Part shown: in pieces, positions 24,358 through 32,413 of the stretch
How positions within the stretch are numbered: the first letter of the stretch is position 1
How the letters are laid out: every line of letters begins with the position of its first letter
NCBI GenBank assembly: GCA_035452965.1
Contig: DAOTCE010000045.1
Coordinates: 1 to 36,878, forward strand
Length of the DNA stretch: 36,878 bases
Reading direction: 5' to 3'
Source: Candidatus Paceibacterota bacterium
Lineage (GTDB): Bacteria > Verrucomicrobiota > Verrucomicrobiia > Limisphaerales > UBA8199
Program-made: the position numbers and the translations under genes
The notes under the pieces: model-generated
The model's input: the letters and a program-made list of their open reading frames with translations, nothing else
What the model was told of the DNA's origin: nothing
Databases searched by the model: none

Positions 24358-25779
24358 ATGAAGACCAAACTCATTTATCTGCCCGTGCCTCTGGTGGCGC
24401 TGGCGCTGTCGGCACTGGCGGTGGATTACAGTGGCACGTACCAGGGCGATCAGTTGACGATGACGCTCAAGGCTTCCGGTGGGCGCTACGCTGGGACCAT
24501 CCAAATGGGCCAGCGAAAACTCCCTTGCACCGGGCGCGAGGTGGACAACCGTCTGCAAGGCACCTTCGAGAGCGAGGGAAACCAGTTCCCGTTCACCGCT
24601 GCGCTCCAAGGTGATAATACCCTCACGCTCGAAAGCGGCGGGACGGCTTACACGCTGAAGAAACAAACCGCCGCGGTGAACCCGCTGGCGCAGCCGATGG
24701 CGGCTAATCCCTTGGGCAAGCCGGCCGTTGTCCCGGCGGCGCGCGCTGCGACCAATAGCGCGGGCATCCTCCGTTTCCGAAAAGTCAGCATTAACGACCA
24801 GCCCAACATGATCGGCGGCGAGGCGCTCAGCTTTCTCGCACCGGTGGACTGGCAGGTGGAGGGCGGCATTGTGTGGCGGACGCATCCAACGATGCCCGCC
24901 TCGGTCGCCATGCGGGTCCGCAATCCCAAGGGGCTGGAACAACTTGAGAACTTCCCGACCCTGGGATTCAGTTGGGGCGGCTATCTGCCGGTCAGCGGCT
25001 TTCCGCAAGGCTCAATGTACATGGGCAACGAGGTGCAGCCGCCCGTCCGTGATGCCATCGCCTACGTGAAGGAGCGGCTCCTGCCGCTCGCGCGCGGTAA
25101 CGTGCAGGCCAGGATTGTGAAGACTGAGGAGTTGCCCAAGCTGGCGGAAGCGGCGCGCCAGGCCGAGGCGGTGCCGCCCTTCGGCGGACCGCAGATGATC
25201 TTTACCGCCGGCCGTGTGCGCATCGAATACCAGGTCGCGGGCAAAGCGGTGGAGGAAGACCTCTACGGCGTGCTGAATACGATGGTATTGCCCACGGGCA
25301 ACATGACCATCCAGGTCGCCGACAGACTCTGCGGCATGCGCGCGCCCAAAGGAAAACTGGACCAGGCTGCTAAGGTGTTCGAGACGATGATCCACTCCAC
25401 GCGCATCAATCTCCAGTGGTTCAGCCAATACTCACAGTTGGTGCAGGCCCTCACCCAGGCGCAGATGAACCAAATCCGCGCCGCGGGTGAATTGAGTCGC
25501 TATATCAGCCGCACCAGCAACGAGATCAGCGACATGATGCGGCAGAGCTATGAGCAGCGGCAGGCCTCCCAGGACCGCATCAACCAGAACTGGAGCCAAT
25601 ACATGCGGGGCGTGGACGAGTACCGCGACCCGGTCGCCGGCCGGCCCGTCGAGCTGCCCAGCGGCTACCAGAACGCCTGGGTCAACGGCAGTGGCGAGTA
25701 CATCGTTACCGACAGCGCAAACTTTAACCCCAACGTCGAACTGGACGGCAACTGGCAGAAGCTGGAGCGGAAGGAGTAG
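24358..25779 (+). CDS. exported protein of unknown function
   Basis: This 473-residue protein has a signal peptide (MKTKLIYLPVPLVALALSAL). A small beta domain at about 22-105 begins DYSGTYQGDQLTMTLKAS and ends with AYTLKK, like other short lipocalin-like repeat domains of secreted proteins. A Pro/Ala linker is followed by a mixed domain (about 135-340; LSFLAPVDWQVEGGIVWR, YMGNEVQPPVRDAIAYVKE). The C-terminal part (about 345-473) has a Gln-rich, probably helical stretch (QLVQALTQAQMNQIRAAGE), then PVAGRPVELPSGYQNAWVN and an aspartate/asparagine-rich end. I do not recognise the family. It lies between the WbsX-like and GH38-like genes with gaps of 73 and 61 bp, so all three may be cotranscribed. 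Confidence 0.85.
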   Translation: MKTKLIYLPVPLVALALSALAVDYSGTYQGDQLTMTLKASGGRYAGTIQMGQRKLPCTGREVDNRLQGTFESEGNQFPFTAALQGDNTLTLESGGTAYTLKKQTAAVNPLAQPMAANPLGKPAVVPAARAATNSAGILRFRKVSINDQPNMIGGEALSFLAPVDWQVEGGIVWRTHPTMPASVAMRVRNPKGLEQLENFPTLGFSWGGYLPVSGFPQGSMYMGNEVQPPVRDAIAYVKERLLPLARGNVQARIVKTEELPKLAEAARQAEAVPPFGGPQMIFTAGRVRIEYQVAGKAVEEDLYGVLNTMVLPTGNMTIQVADRLCGMRAPKGKLDQAAKVFETMIHSTRINLQWFSQYSQLVQALTQAQMNQIRAAGELSRYISRTSNEISDMMRQSYEQRQASQDRINQNWSQYMRGVDEYRDPVAGRPVELPSGYQNAWVNGSGEYIVTDSANFNPNVELDGNWQKLERKE

Positions 25780-25840
25780 TGCCCCATTTCGGTCTTACAA
25801 AGCTCCAGACAATCGTCGCTACACAGCTAAGTTTAATATT

Positions 25841-28800
25841 ATGCGCTTGAATCTCAGTTCACCACCAAGCCGCCAAACTCCCTCCCACTCCCGTTCCGAA
25901 AAAGACCGAGCCAGGGCGAGGGGGCGCTTTTCACTTGGAAGTTCATGGGCGCAATGCAGGTCGAGGGTTTGGAGGAGTATCTTCTTGCTTGCCCTGTCCG
26001 CCCTCACCTGCGCCGCCGCTGACACGAAAACCCTTTGGCAAATCGGCACTGCGGACCGTCACAACGCCGAGTTCAGCCTGGCCCCCAACGGCTATGAACG
26101 CTTCGCCGAGGATGGCTTCTTCATCGTGGGGCAATCCGACTCAAAAATTGACTGGCCCTACGTCCATCCCGGCCCGGCCGACCACTGGGCGGGCAACCGG
26201 TCCCATACCTACTCGATCCTGTTCTACCTGGAGCGGGCCGTTTCGCAGGGCACCTGTCGACTGGCGCTGGGCATGATTGACACACATTACGCGGCTGCGC
26301 CCGCGCTGCGCCTCGCAGTCAACGGCCAGTCGTTTGAGCGCGCGCTGCCTCGCGGCGCCAGTGACGCTTCGATCTTCGGTAACCCGGCCGCCGGGAAACC
26401 CTGCCAGCTCGCGCTCGAATTCCCCGCGGCGTTGCTCCGGGCAGGTAACAATCAAATCAACATCACCAGCACCGACGGAAGCTGGTTCCTCTACGATTCA
26501 CTCGCACTTGATACCCCCGCTGCGGCGCAACTCGGCGCCGTCAAGGAGTTGACCGCCTTGATTTCCGCCCGGCCCCTGCCGGGCACCATCGAGCGCGACG
26601 GCCAGTCGTTTCAACGTATCGCCGCCGCAATTGCGCACGCCGGCGGACCGAAGGAAGTCGCGGTCCGGGTTGGCGAATTCGAGGCGCAGCGTCTGCGATT
26701 GAAAGACGGCCGTCAGGCTGTCGAATTGCTGGTGCCCGCTGTCAGCCGGCCGGTCCACACTACCTGTTCCGTGTTGGACGGACGCCGCCTCTTGTCCAGC
26801 CAGGCGGTGACACTCGTGCCGGGCGTGAAGGAAATTGTGGTGGTCTTCAAAACCCACTTCGACATCGGCTACACCGACATGGCCAGCAACATCGTACAGC
26901 GCTATCGGACCACTATGATTGACCAGGCGCTTGACGTGGTGGATCAGAACCGCGACCTGCCGCCCGAAAAGCAGTTTGCGTGGACGCTGGCCGGCTGGCC
27001 CCTGCACAAGATTCTGCAGGATTGGCCCGGGCAGTCCCCCGCGCGCAAGCAGCGCGTCGAACGGGCCCTGCGTGATGGACGGTTTGTGGTGCACGGCCTG
27101 CCCTTTACCACGCACACCGAGTTGCTGGAGGCCGAGGACCTTGTCCGCAGCCTTGGCTACTCCTCCCGCCTCGCCCGCCGCCTTGGCCTCGACCTCTCCC
27201 ATGACGGCAAGATGACCGACGTGCCCGAACACACCTGGATGATGGCCACGATGCTGAAGCACGCCGGGATAGACTTTTTGATGATCGGCTGCAACGGCGC
27301 CAGCGCGCCCTTGAAAGTGCCCTGGCTTTACTGGTGGCAGGGCCCGGACGGCTCGCGCTTGCTCACCTTCTACTCGCCTGACTACGGCACACAGCTCGCC
27401 CCGCCGGAGGACTGGCCCTATCGGACGTGGCTGGCCTGCCTCCACACCGGCGACAACCACGGCCCGCCGCGCCCCGACGAAGTCAAGAGCGTGCTCGACC
27501 AGGCCGCCAAACATTTCCCCGGCGTGAAGATCCGCATCGGCCGGCTCTCCGACTTCGGCGACGCCATCCTCGCTGAGAAGCCCGACTTGCCCGTGGTGCG
27601 CGGCGACGCGCCGGACACGTGGATTCATGGACCCATGTCCGACCCCGCCGGCGCGAAGCTGGCCCGCAACACGCGCCCGCTCATCATCGCCACCGAAGCG
27701 CTCAACACCCAACTGCGCGGCTGGGGCCTTGAAGTGCCTAACAACGCGCCGGTCATCGTCGAAGCCTGTGAGCAAAGCCTGCTCTACGGCGAGCACACCT
27801 GGGGCGGGGCCATCTATTGGATCGGCAACAAACTCACCTACGGCGAGGAATTCAAAAAGGAGCGCGCCGCCGGCCGGTTCAATCGCCTTGAAGCCTCATG
27901 GGACGAACACACCGCCTACATCCGCAAGGCCCACGAAATCATTCCCCCGGCCCTCGCAAACGACCTGCATGCCCTCGCCCGGGCCGTGAACCTTGCAGGC
28001 CCCCGCGTTGTCGTTTACAATCCCCTCCCTTGGAGGCGCAGCGCTGTAGTTGACCTCGACACCTCCGGCTTCACCCCGGCCGCTCTCAAGCCTGCCGACA
28101 GCTCCGAAGCCTCCCCTGTGGACGCCGCCGGCGGCCGCCTTACCTTCTTCGCCCGCGACATCCCGCCGATGGGCTATCGCACCTACGTGGCCGCCGTCAC
28201 AAGTCGGCGCCAACCCTGGTCAGTGAATGCGCCGACTGGCGTCGGCAACTACAGCCTGTCGGTCAAGACCCTGCAAAGCCCTTACTTCAGCGCCAAACTC
28301 GATCCCGCCCGCGGCATCATTACCTCCCTCGTGGACAAGCGCTCGGGCCGCGAGCTGGCCGGCAACTCCGACGGCCTGGGTCTGGGCCAGTACCTCCACG
28401 AGCGCTTTGACCGGGACCGCGTCTCGCAGTGGTGCTCCAAGTACGTCCGCGGCTACATGCACCCTGATTTCTTCAAACCCAACCAGCCGCCGTCCGACCA
28501 ATTTCCTTACCAGGCCGCTTCGCCCAGGGATTTCAAGCTGCGTTTCGAAGAAACGGCCGCCGCCATCAACGCGGTCATGGAATCCACCGCTACCGCCACC
28601 CTGCCCGCGGTCACCCTCCGCCTCATTCTATACCGGGAACAACCCTGCGCTGATCTGGAAATCACGCTGCACGACAAGCCCTTTGAGCCCTGGCCCGAGG
28701 CCGGCTGGCTGTGCCTGCCGCTCAACGTCAACGAGCCGCAATTCCATCTCGGCCGGCTGGCTTCCATCATTGACCCCGCCCGCGATGTCATCACCGGTGC

Positions 28801-29428
28801 CAACCGCCATCTCTTCGGCCTTAACACCGGCGCAACCATGACTGACGAACGCGGTCGTGGCGTCGGCCTCTGCCCGATAGACTATCCGCTCGTCAGTCTC
28901 GACACCCCCGGCTGCTGGCGCTACTCGCTGGACTTTGTGCCGGAGAAACCCGTCGCCTACGTCAACCTCTTCAACAACCAATGGAGCACCAACTTTCGCC
29001 TTTGGAACCGCGGCACCTGGACCTCGCGCGTCCGCCTGTGGGCCATCGGCCGCTACGGCGCCGAGCCGGCCCTCATCACCCCGTCCCTCGAAGCGCGCTA
29101 TCCCCTGCTCGCTGCAGTAGCCGACGGCGCGGGCCGCGCACTGCCCCCCACCCGGCGTGGCCTCGAACTTTCGCGCAAAGGCATCCTCCTCACCGCCTAC
29201 GGCGCTAACCCCGACGGCCCGGGCACCGTTCTGCGTCTGTGGGAACATGCCGGCCAATCTGGCACCGTCACGGTCCGCCTGCCGGAAGGCAGCGCATTCA
29301 AGCAAGCCCAGCCCGTTGACCTGCGTGGCCGTCCCACCGGCAAACCCCTCCCCGTCAGGAACGGCGCAATCAAGGTGCCGGTCAACGCTTTCGCCCCGGT
29401 AAGTCTCGTCTTCGGCCCCACGAACTGA
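25841..29428 (+). CDS. GH38-like alpha-mannosidase with N-terminal carbohydrate-binding-like domain
   Basis: This product has about 1195 residues from the ATG at 25841. After a long leader ending FLLALSALTCAAA, an N-terminal beta domain (LWQIGTADRHNAEFSL to SWFLYDSLAL) resembles the CBM-like domain of family-4 rhamnogalacturonan lyases. The GH38-like catalytic domain follows: VFKTHFDIGYTD (H339 and D341, likely zinc ligands), DGKMTDVPEHTW (D460, candidate nucleophile by position) and GEHTWGGAIYWIGN. C-terminal beta domains end VSLVFGPTN. The family usually hydrolyses alpha-mannosides with a retaining mechanism. The leader before residue 45 is unusually long. A GGAGG 8 nt before a TTG at 25984 marks an alternative start. 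The substrate cannot be named. Confidence 0.85.
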   Translation: MRLNLSSPPSRQTPSHSRSEKDRARARGRFSLGSSWAQCRSRVWRSIFLLALSALTCAAADTKTLWQIGTADRHNAEFSLAPNGYERFAEDGFFIVGQSDSKIDWPYVHPGPADHWAGNRSHTYSILFYLERAVSQGTCRLALGMIDTHYAAAPALRLAVNGQSFERALPRGASDASIFGNPAAGKPCQLALEFPAALLRAGNNQINITSTDGSWFLYDSLALDTPAAAQLGAVKELTALISARPLPGTIERDGQSFQRIAAAIAHAGGPKEVAVRVGEFEAQRLRLKDGRQAVELLVPAVSRPVHTTCSVLDGRRLLSSQAVTLVPGVKEIVVVFKTHFDIGYTDMASNIVQRYRTTMIDQALDVVDQNRDLPPEKQFAWTLAGWPLHKILQDWPGQSPARKQRVERALRDGRFVVHGLPFTTHTELLEAEDLVRSLGYSSRLARRLGLDLSHDGKMTDVPEHTWMMATMLKHAGIDFLMIGCNGASAPLKVPWLYWWQGPDGSRLLTFYSPDYGTQLAPPEDWPYRTWLACLHTGDNHGPPRPDEVKSVLDQAAKHFPGVKIRIGRLSDFGDAILAEKPDLPVVRGDAPDTWIHGPMSDPAGAKLARNTRPLIIATEALNTQLRGWGLEVPNNAPVIVEACEQSLLYGEHTWGGAIYWIGNKLTYGEEFKKERAAGRFNRLEASWDEHTAYIRKAHEIIPPALANDLHALARAVNLAGPRVVVYNPLPWRRSAVVDLDTSGFTPAALKPADSSEASPVDAAGGRLTFFARDIPPMGYRTYVAAVTSRRQPWSVNAPTGVGNYSLSVKTLQSPYFSAKLDPARGIITSLVDKRSGRELAGNSDGLGLGQYLHERFDRDRVSQWCSKYVRGYMHPDFFKPNQPPSDQFPYQAASPRDFKLRFEETAAAINAVMESTATATLPAVTLRLILYREQPCADLEITLHDKPFEPWPEAGWLCLPLNVNEPQFHLGRLASIIDPARDVITGANRHLFGLNTGATMTDERGRGVGLCPIDYPLVSLDTPGCWRYSLDFVPEKPVAYVNLFNNQWSTNFRLWNRGTWTSRVRLWAIGRYGAEPALITPSLEARYPLLAAVADGAGRALPPTRRGLELSRKGILLTAYGANPDGPGTVLRLWEHAGQSGTVTVRLPEGSAFKQAQPVDLRGRPTGKPLPVRNGAIKVPVNAFAPVSLVFGPTN

Positions 29429-29460
29429 TGCCGCTCATCGCGAGGTAGATTAGCGACGTG

Positions 29461-29510
29461 CCGCAAAGCGGGCGAGATGCCTGCGCTCCTCCGGCAGCTT
29501 CATGCATACG
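29461..29510. repeat. half copy of the REP-like element
   Basis: This 50-bp block matches 2455-2504 at 46 of 50 positions, including AAGCGGGC and CTCCGGCAGCTTCATGCATACG. The outer left arm of the first copy is absent, so only the right half is present. It lies 32 bp after the GH38-like stop and about 140 bp before the first cytochrome c gene. It carries no coding sequence I can support. Confidence 0.75.
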
Positions 29511-29648
29511 CGCTGCAGGCTCCGGGGCAGGCAGCCGCAGCAGTGGATTGTGAGGCATGGTCGTGTTACTATTATCCGATTGCGCTCAATAAACGGTCGG
29601 CTGAAGTAGTCCAAGAGAGCAGCGCAGAACAGAAAGACTGACAGCGAA

Positions 29649-29978
29649 ATGAAGAAGCTGATGATAGCCAGCGTGGCGCTCCTGGTTGCGGGTGCCCTAT
29701 CGGCCCGCGCGGCGGACGCCAAAGCGAACTGGGTCGCGAACTGCAGAGTATGTCACGGGTTGGACGGCAAGGGTAAGACCAAGATGGGCGAGAAAGCCGG
29801 GGCCAAAGACTACACGGATGCCAAGGTGCAGGAAGGCATGAAAGATGACAACATGTTCAAGGCTATCAAGGAAGGTGTGAAAGAAGGCGGCAGGACCAAG
29901 ATGAAGGGCTTTGGCGACACGCTGAGCGACGACGAGATCAAGGCGTTGGTAAAGTACGTGCGTGACTTCAAGAAGTAG
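29649..29978 (+). CDS. small periplasmic cytochrome c (class I)
   Basis: This 109-residue protein has a signal peptide (MKKLMIASVALLVAGALSA, cleavage near ARAA). One heme site, CRVCH in NCRVCHGLDGKGKTKMG, lies near residue 35, with the usual GxxG-like glycine pattern. MKGF near residue 88 offers a Met as sixth ligand. LSDDEIKALVKYVRDF, the C-terminal helix of class-I cytochromes, ends the protein. It should shuttle single electrons in the periplasm. It is a paralogue of the next cytochrome (shared AKDYTDAKVQ block and identical length), and both lie upstream of the multiheme genes. No Shine-Dalgarno is obvious. Confidence 0.93.
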   Translation: MKKLMIASVALLVAGALSARAADAKANWVANCRVCHGLDGKGKTKMGEKAGAKDYTDAKVQEGMKDDNMFKAIKEGVKEGGRTKMKGFGDTLSDDEIKALVKYVRDFKK

Positions 29979-30446
29979 CCCTTTGCCGGCGCCGGGTTGT
30001 GGGGAGCCCCTGTTGGTCCCCAATTTCTGTTCATTGAAAGAACAATATAGGATTATGATTGGGCAAGGGACGGGCAGCAGAAATGCGGGGGGCGTTTAGA
30101 TTCCTTTGCTGATATTTCGCTCAATATGCTGACTGGTATCGTGAATTAGTGGCCAGCCCCATGCGTCGTCTCTTCCACATGCCGCCGCAACTGGTTCGCA
30201 TCGTCCCGCTCGTGGCGGGGGGGCGTGCTCCGGTGTCTGCCGTCCATCATTCTCACCGTGTTGGTCCAGTTATTTCTGTCAGAGAAACGGCCTTGCGCAG
30301 GCGACCTTGAGGTGCAAGCAGCGGGTGCAACCTAACTAATGAATTTCGGGCCGGGCAATTCCGGCGATGGATTCGCTTCCTCGCCGGGATGCGCTCCCAG
30401 CCTGGAAGAACAAGACCGGTAGAACAAACAACAGACAAATAGAAGT
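29979..30446. other. 468-bp intergenic region between paralogous cytochromes c
   Basis: No gene is supported here. A weak terminator-like hairpin (TGGGGA at 30000-30005 with TCCCCA at 30017-30022, then ATTTCTGTTC) follows the first cytochrome gene. Next is AT-rich sequence around 30024-30060 (TTGAAA, TATAGG, TATGAT) that could hold a promoter for the second cytochrome. The remainder, including 30150-30400, looks unstructured. Only weak support can be given to these elements. Confidence 0.4.
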
Positions 30447-30776
30447 ATGAAGACAGTAATATCATTCGTAATCGCCCTGTTGGCGATTCCGGCATTGTCC
30501 GTATACGCGGCCGACGCCAAGGCTACTTACGATAAGGAGTGCGCCAAGTGCCACGGGGCGGACGGCAAGGGCCAAACCAAGATGGGCAAGAAGTCGGGAG
30601 CCAAGGACTACACCGATGCCAAGGTGCAGGCCGAACTCAAAGACGACGCGGCCTTCAAAGCAATCAAGGAGGGCTACAAAGACAAGAGCGGCAAGGAGAT
30701 CATGCAGCCCGCCGAAGGCCTGTCGGACGAGGAGATCAAGGGTCTCGTCGCCTACATGAGAAAGTTCAAGAAGTAG
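30447..30776 (+). CDS. small periplasmic cytochrome c (class I), paralogue
   Basis: This 109-residue protein has a signal peptide (MKTVISFVIALLAIPALSVYA). One heme site is visible as ECAKCHGADGKGQTKMGKKS (CAKCH near residue 33), followed by AKDYTDAKVQ. A Met near residue 85 (KEIMQPAEGL) probably provides the axial ligand. LSDEEIKGLVAYMRKFKK forms the last helix. It closely parallels the upstream cytochrome c. It probably exchanges electrons with the NapC-like and cytochrome b-fusion proteins encoded 155 bp downstream, but the gap may hold a separate promoter. Confidence 0.94.
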   Translation: MKTVISFVIALLAIPALSVYAADAKATYDKECAKCHGADGKGQTKMGKKSGAKDYTDAKVQAELKDDAAFKAIKEGYKDKSGKEIMQPAEGLSDEEIKGLVAYMRKFKK

Positions 30777-30931
30777 CTTTCGGTCCTGCCGGCGCACGCG
30801 CGCCGCGGGTAGTCAATGCAATTCAGGAAGCGTCCCTCTCTCCGTCGCGCGGGGAGGGGGATTCCTTTGACTCCGAGGCAGCGCGTTTGTACATTTGACC
30901 AAGGACGAATGCCGACTAACGCTCGCCAACT

Positions 30932-32413
30932 ATGAGCCCTGATCCCACGCCCGCTCTGGCACCCAGGCGACGCTCCTCGGTATTCCGGAACTGGCTGAGC
31001 CTTGCGGGTCTGGTCGTGGTAGTGGGCAGTCTGTTTTCCTTCTTCCTGCTGCTGGTGCTGGATACGCTGGCTCAATTCTCCAATCCGTACGTCGGCATTC
31101 TGACTTACCTCGTGGCGCCGGCATTCCTGATGCTCGGCCTTTTCCTGGCTTTGCTGGGTGCCTTCCTACGCCACCGCCAAATCCTCAAGACCTCCGGCCC
31201 GCTCCCAGCGCTGCGGATTGACCTCACGCGCCCGCGCGACCGGCGATGGTTCGGTCTATTCCTGGCGGGTGGTGTGCTGTTTCTGCTGATCTCCGCCCTC
31301 GGCTCTTACCATACCTACCACTACACCGAGTCGGTTCAGTTCTGCGGGCAAGCCTGCCACAGCGTCATGAAACCCGAGTATGTCACCTATCTCAACGGGC
31401 CCCATGCCCGGGTGTCCTGCGCCGCGTGTCATATCGGCAAAGGCGCCAGTTGGTATGTGCGCTCCAAGCTTTCCGGCGCGTACCAGGTTTATGCCACCAT
31501 GGCGGACAAGTATCCCCGCCCCATCCCCACGCCAGTCAAGAACCTGCGACCCGCCCAGGAAACGTGCGAGGAATGCCATTGGCCGCAGAAGTTTGTCGGC
31601 AACCTCGAACGCACCTACCACTACTTTCTCAGCGACGAGACCAACACCCCGTTTTCCGTCCGAATGCTGATGCACGTGGGCGGCGCCGACCCCACCCACG
31701 GGCCGGTGGGCGGCATCCACTGGCACATGAATGTTGGCAACAGGATTGAGTATCTCGCCAGCGACGAAGCGCGTCAGAAGATTCCATATGTCCGCATGAC
31801 CGAACTGTCGCACGGCGTGGTGACTGAATTCCGCACGGCCAGATTCACCAATGCCGTGGATGAAGCCTCGCTGCGGCAAATGGATTGCATCGACTGCCAC
31901 AACCGCCCCGCGCACCGCTACCAAACTCCCAATACCGCTGTCAATCTGGCCATCACCCTCGGCAAAATTGACCGCGGCCTGCCGCTGATCAAATCCAACG
32001 CGCTTTACGTGCTCACGGAGTCCTACACCAACGAAACGCAGGCCTTGCGGAACATCGCCACCACCCTCTCGGCGCGCTATCCGGGCGACCCGCGTATCCG
32101 GCCGGCGATTGAGGCCGTCCAGCAAATTTACAGAGACAATTTTTTCCCGGAGATGAAGGCCAGTTGGAAGACGTATCCGGACAACATCGGCCACAAGGAC
32201 TGGCCGGGGTGCTTCCGGTGCCACGATGGCTTGCACAAGACCGCTGACGGAAAACGAACCATCGAAGCCAGCGACTGCAATGCCTGCCACACCATCCTGG
32301 CGCAAGGCAGCGGCGCTGAACTGGATCAACTCACCCCCAAAGGCCAGAAATTCAAACATCCAGGCGACGAAGTTGACGGAGACTGCAATGACTGCCATAC
32401 CGGTGGACTATAG
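30932..32413 (+). CDS. NapC/NirT-like multiheme membrane cytochrome c
   Basis: This 493-residue protein begins with three likely membrane helices (about 20-43, 53-78 and 106-127). A periplasmic multiheme domain follows. Heme motifs are C138 (CGQACH, a CX3CH spacing), C163 (CAACH), C212 (CEECH), C319 (CIDCH), C427 (CFRCH), C449 (CNACH) and C485 (CNDCH), seven in all. The first two, with MKPEYVTYLNGPHARVSCAACHIGK, match NapC/NirT/CymA-type quinol dehydrogenases, which pass electrons from membrane quinol to periplasmic partners. It has more membrane helices and more hemes than the usual tetraheme NapC. Its final 26 bp overlap the next gene, so the two are surely co-translated. Confidence 0.9.
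   Translation: MSPDPTPALAPRRRSSVFRNWLSLAGLVVVVGSLFSFFLLLVLDTLAQFSNPYVGILTYLVAPAFLMLGLFLALLGAFLRHRQILKTSGPLPALRIDLTRPRDRRWFGLFLAGGVLFLLISALGSYHTYHYTESVQFCGQACHSVMKPEYVTYLNGPHARVSCAACHIGKGASWYVRSKLSGAYQVYATMADKYPRPIPTPVKNLRPAQETCEECHWPQKFVGNLERTYHYFLSDETNTPFSVRMLMHVGGADPTHGPVGGIHWHMNVGNRIEYLASDEARQKIPYVRMTELSHGVVTEFRTARFTNAVDEASLRQMDCIDCHNRPAHRYQTPNTAVNLAITLGKIDRGLPLIKSNALYVLTESYTNETQALRNIATTLSARYPGDPRIRPAIEAVQQIYRDNFFPEMKASWKTYPDNIGHKDWPGCFRCHDGLHKTADGKRTIEASDCNACHTILAQGSGAELDQLTPKGQKFKHPGDEVDGDCNDCHTGGL

Noticed and set aside
25550..25840. Upstream extension of the GH38-like frame to 25550
   Set aside because: It overlaps the preceding 473-residue gene by 230 bp and reads as Ser/Thr/Arg-rich shadow sequence.
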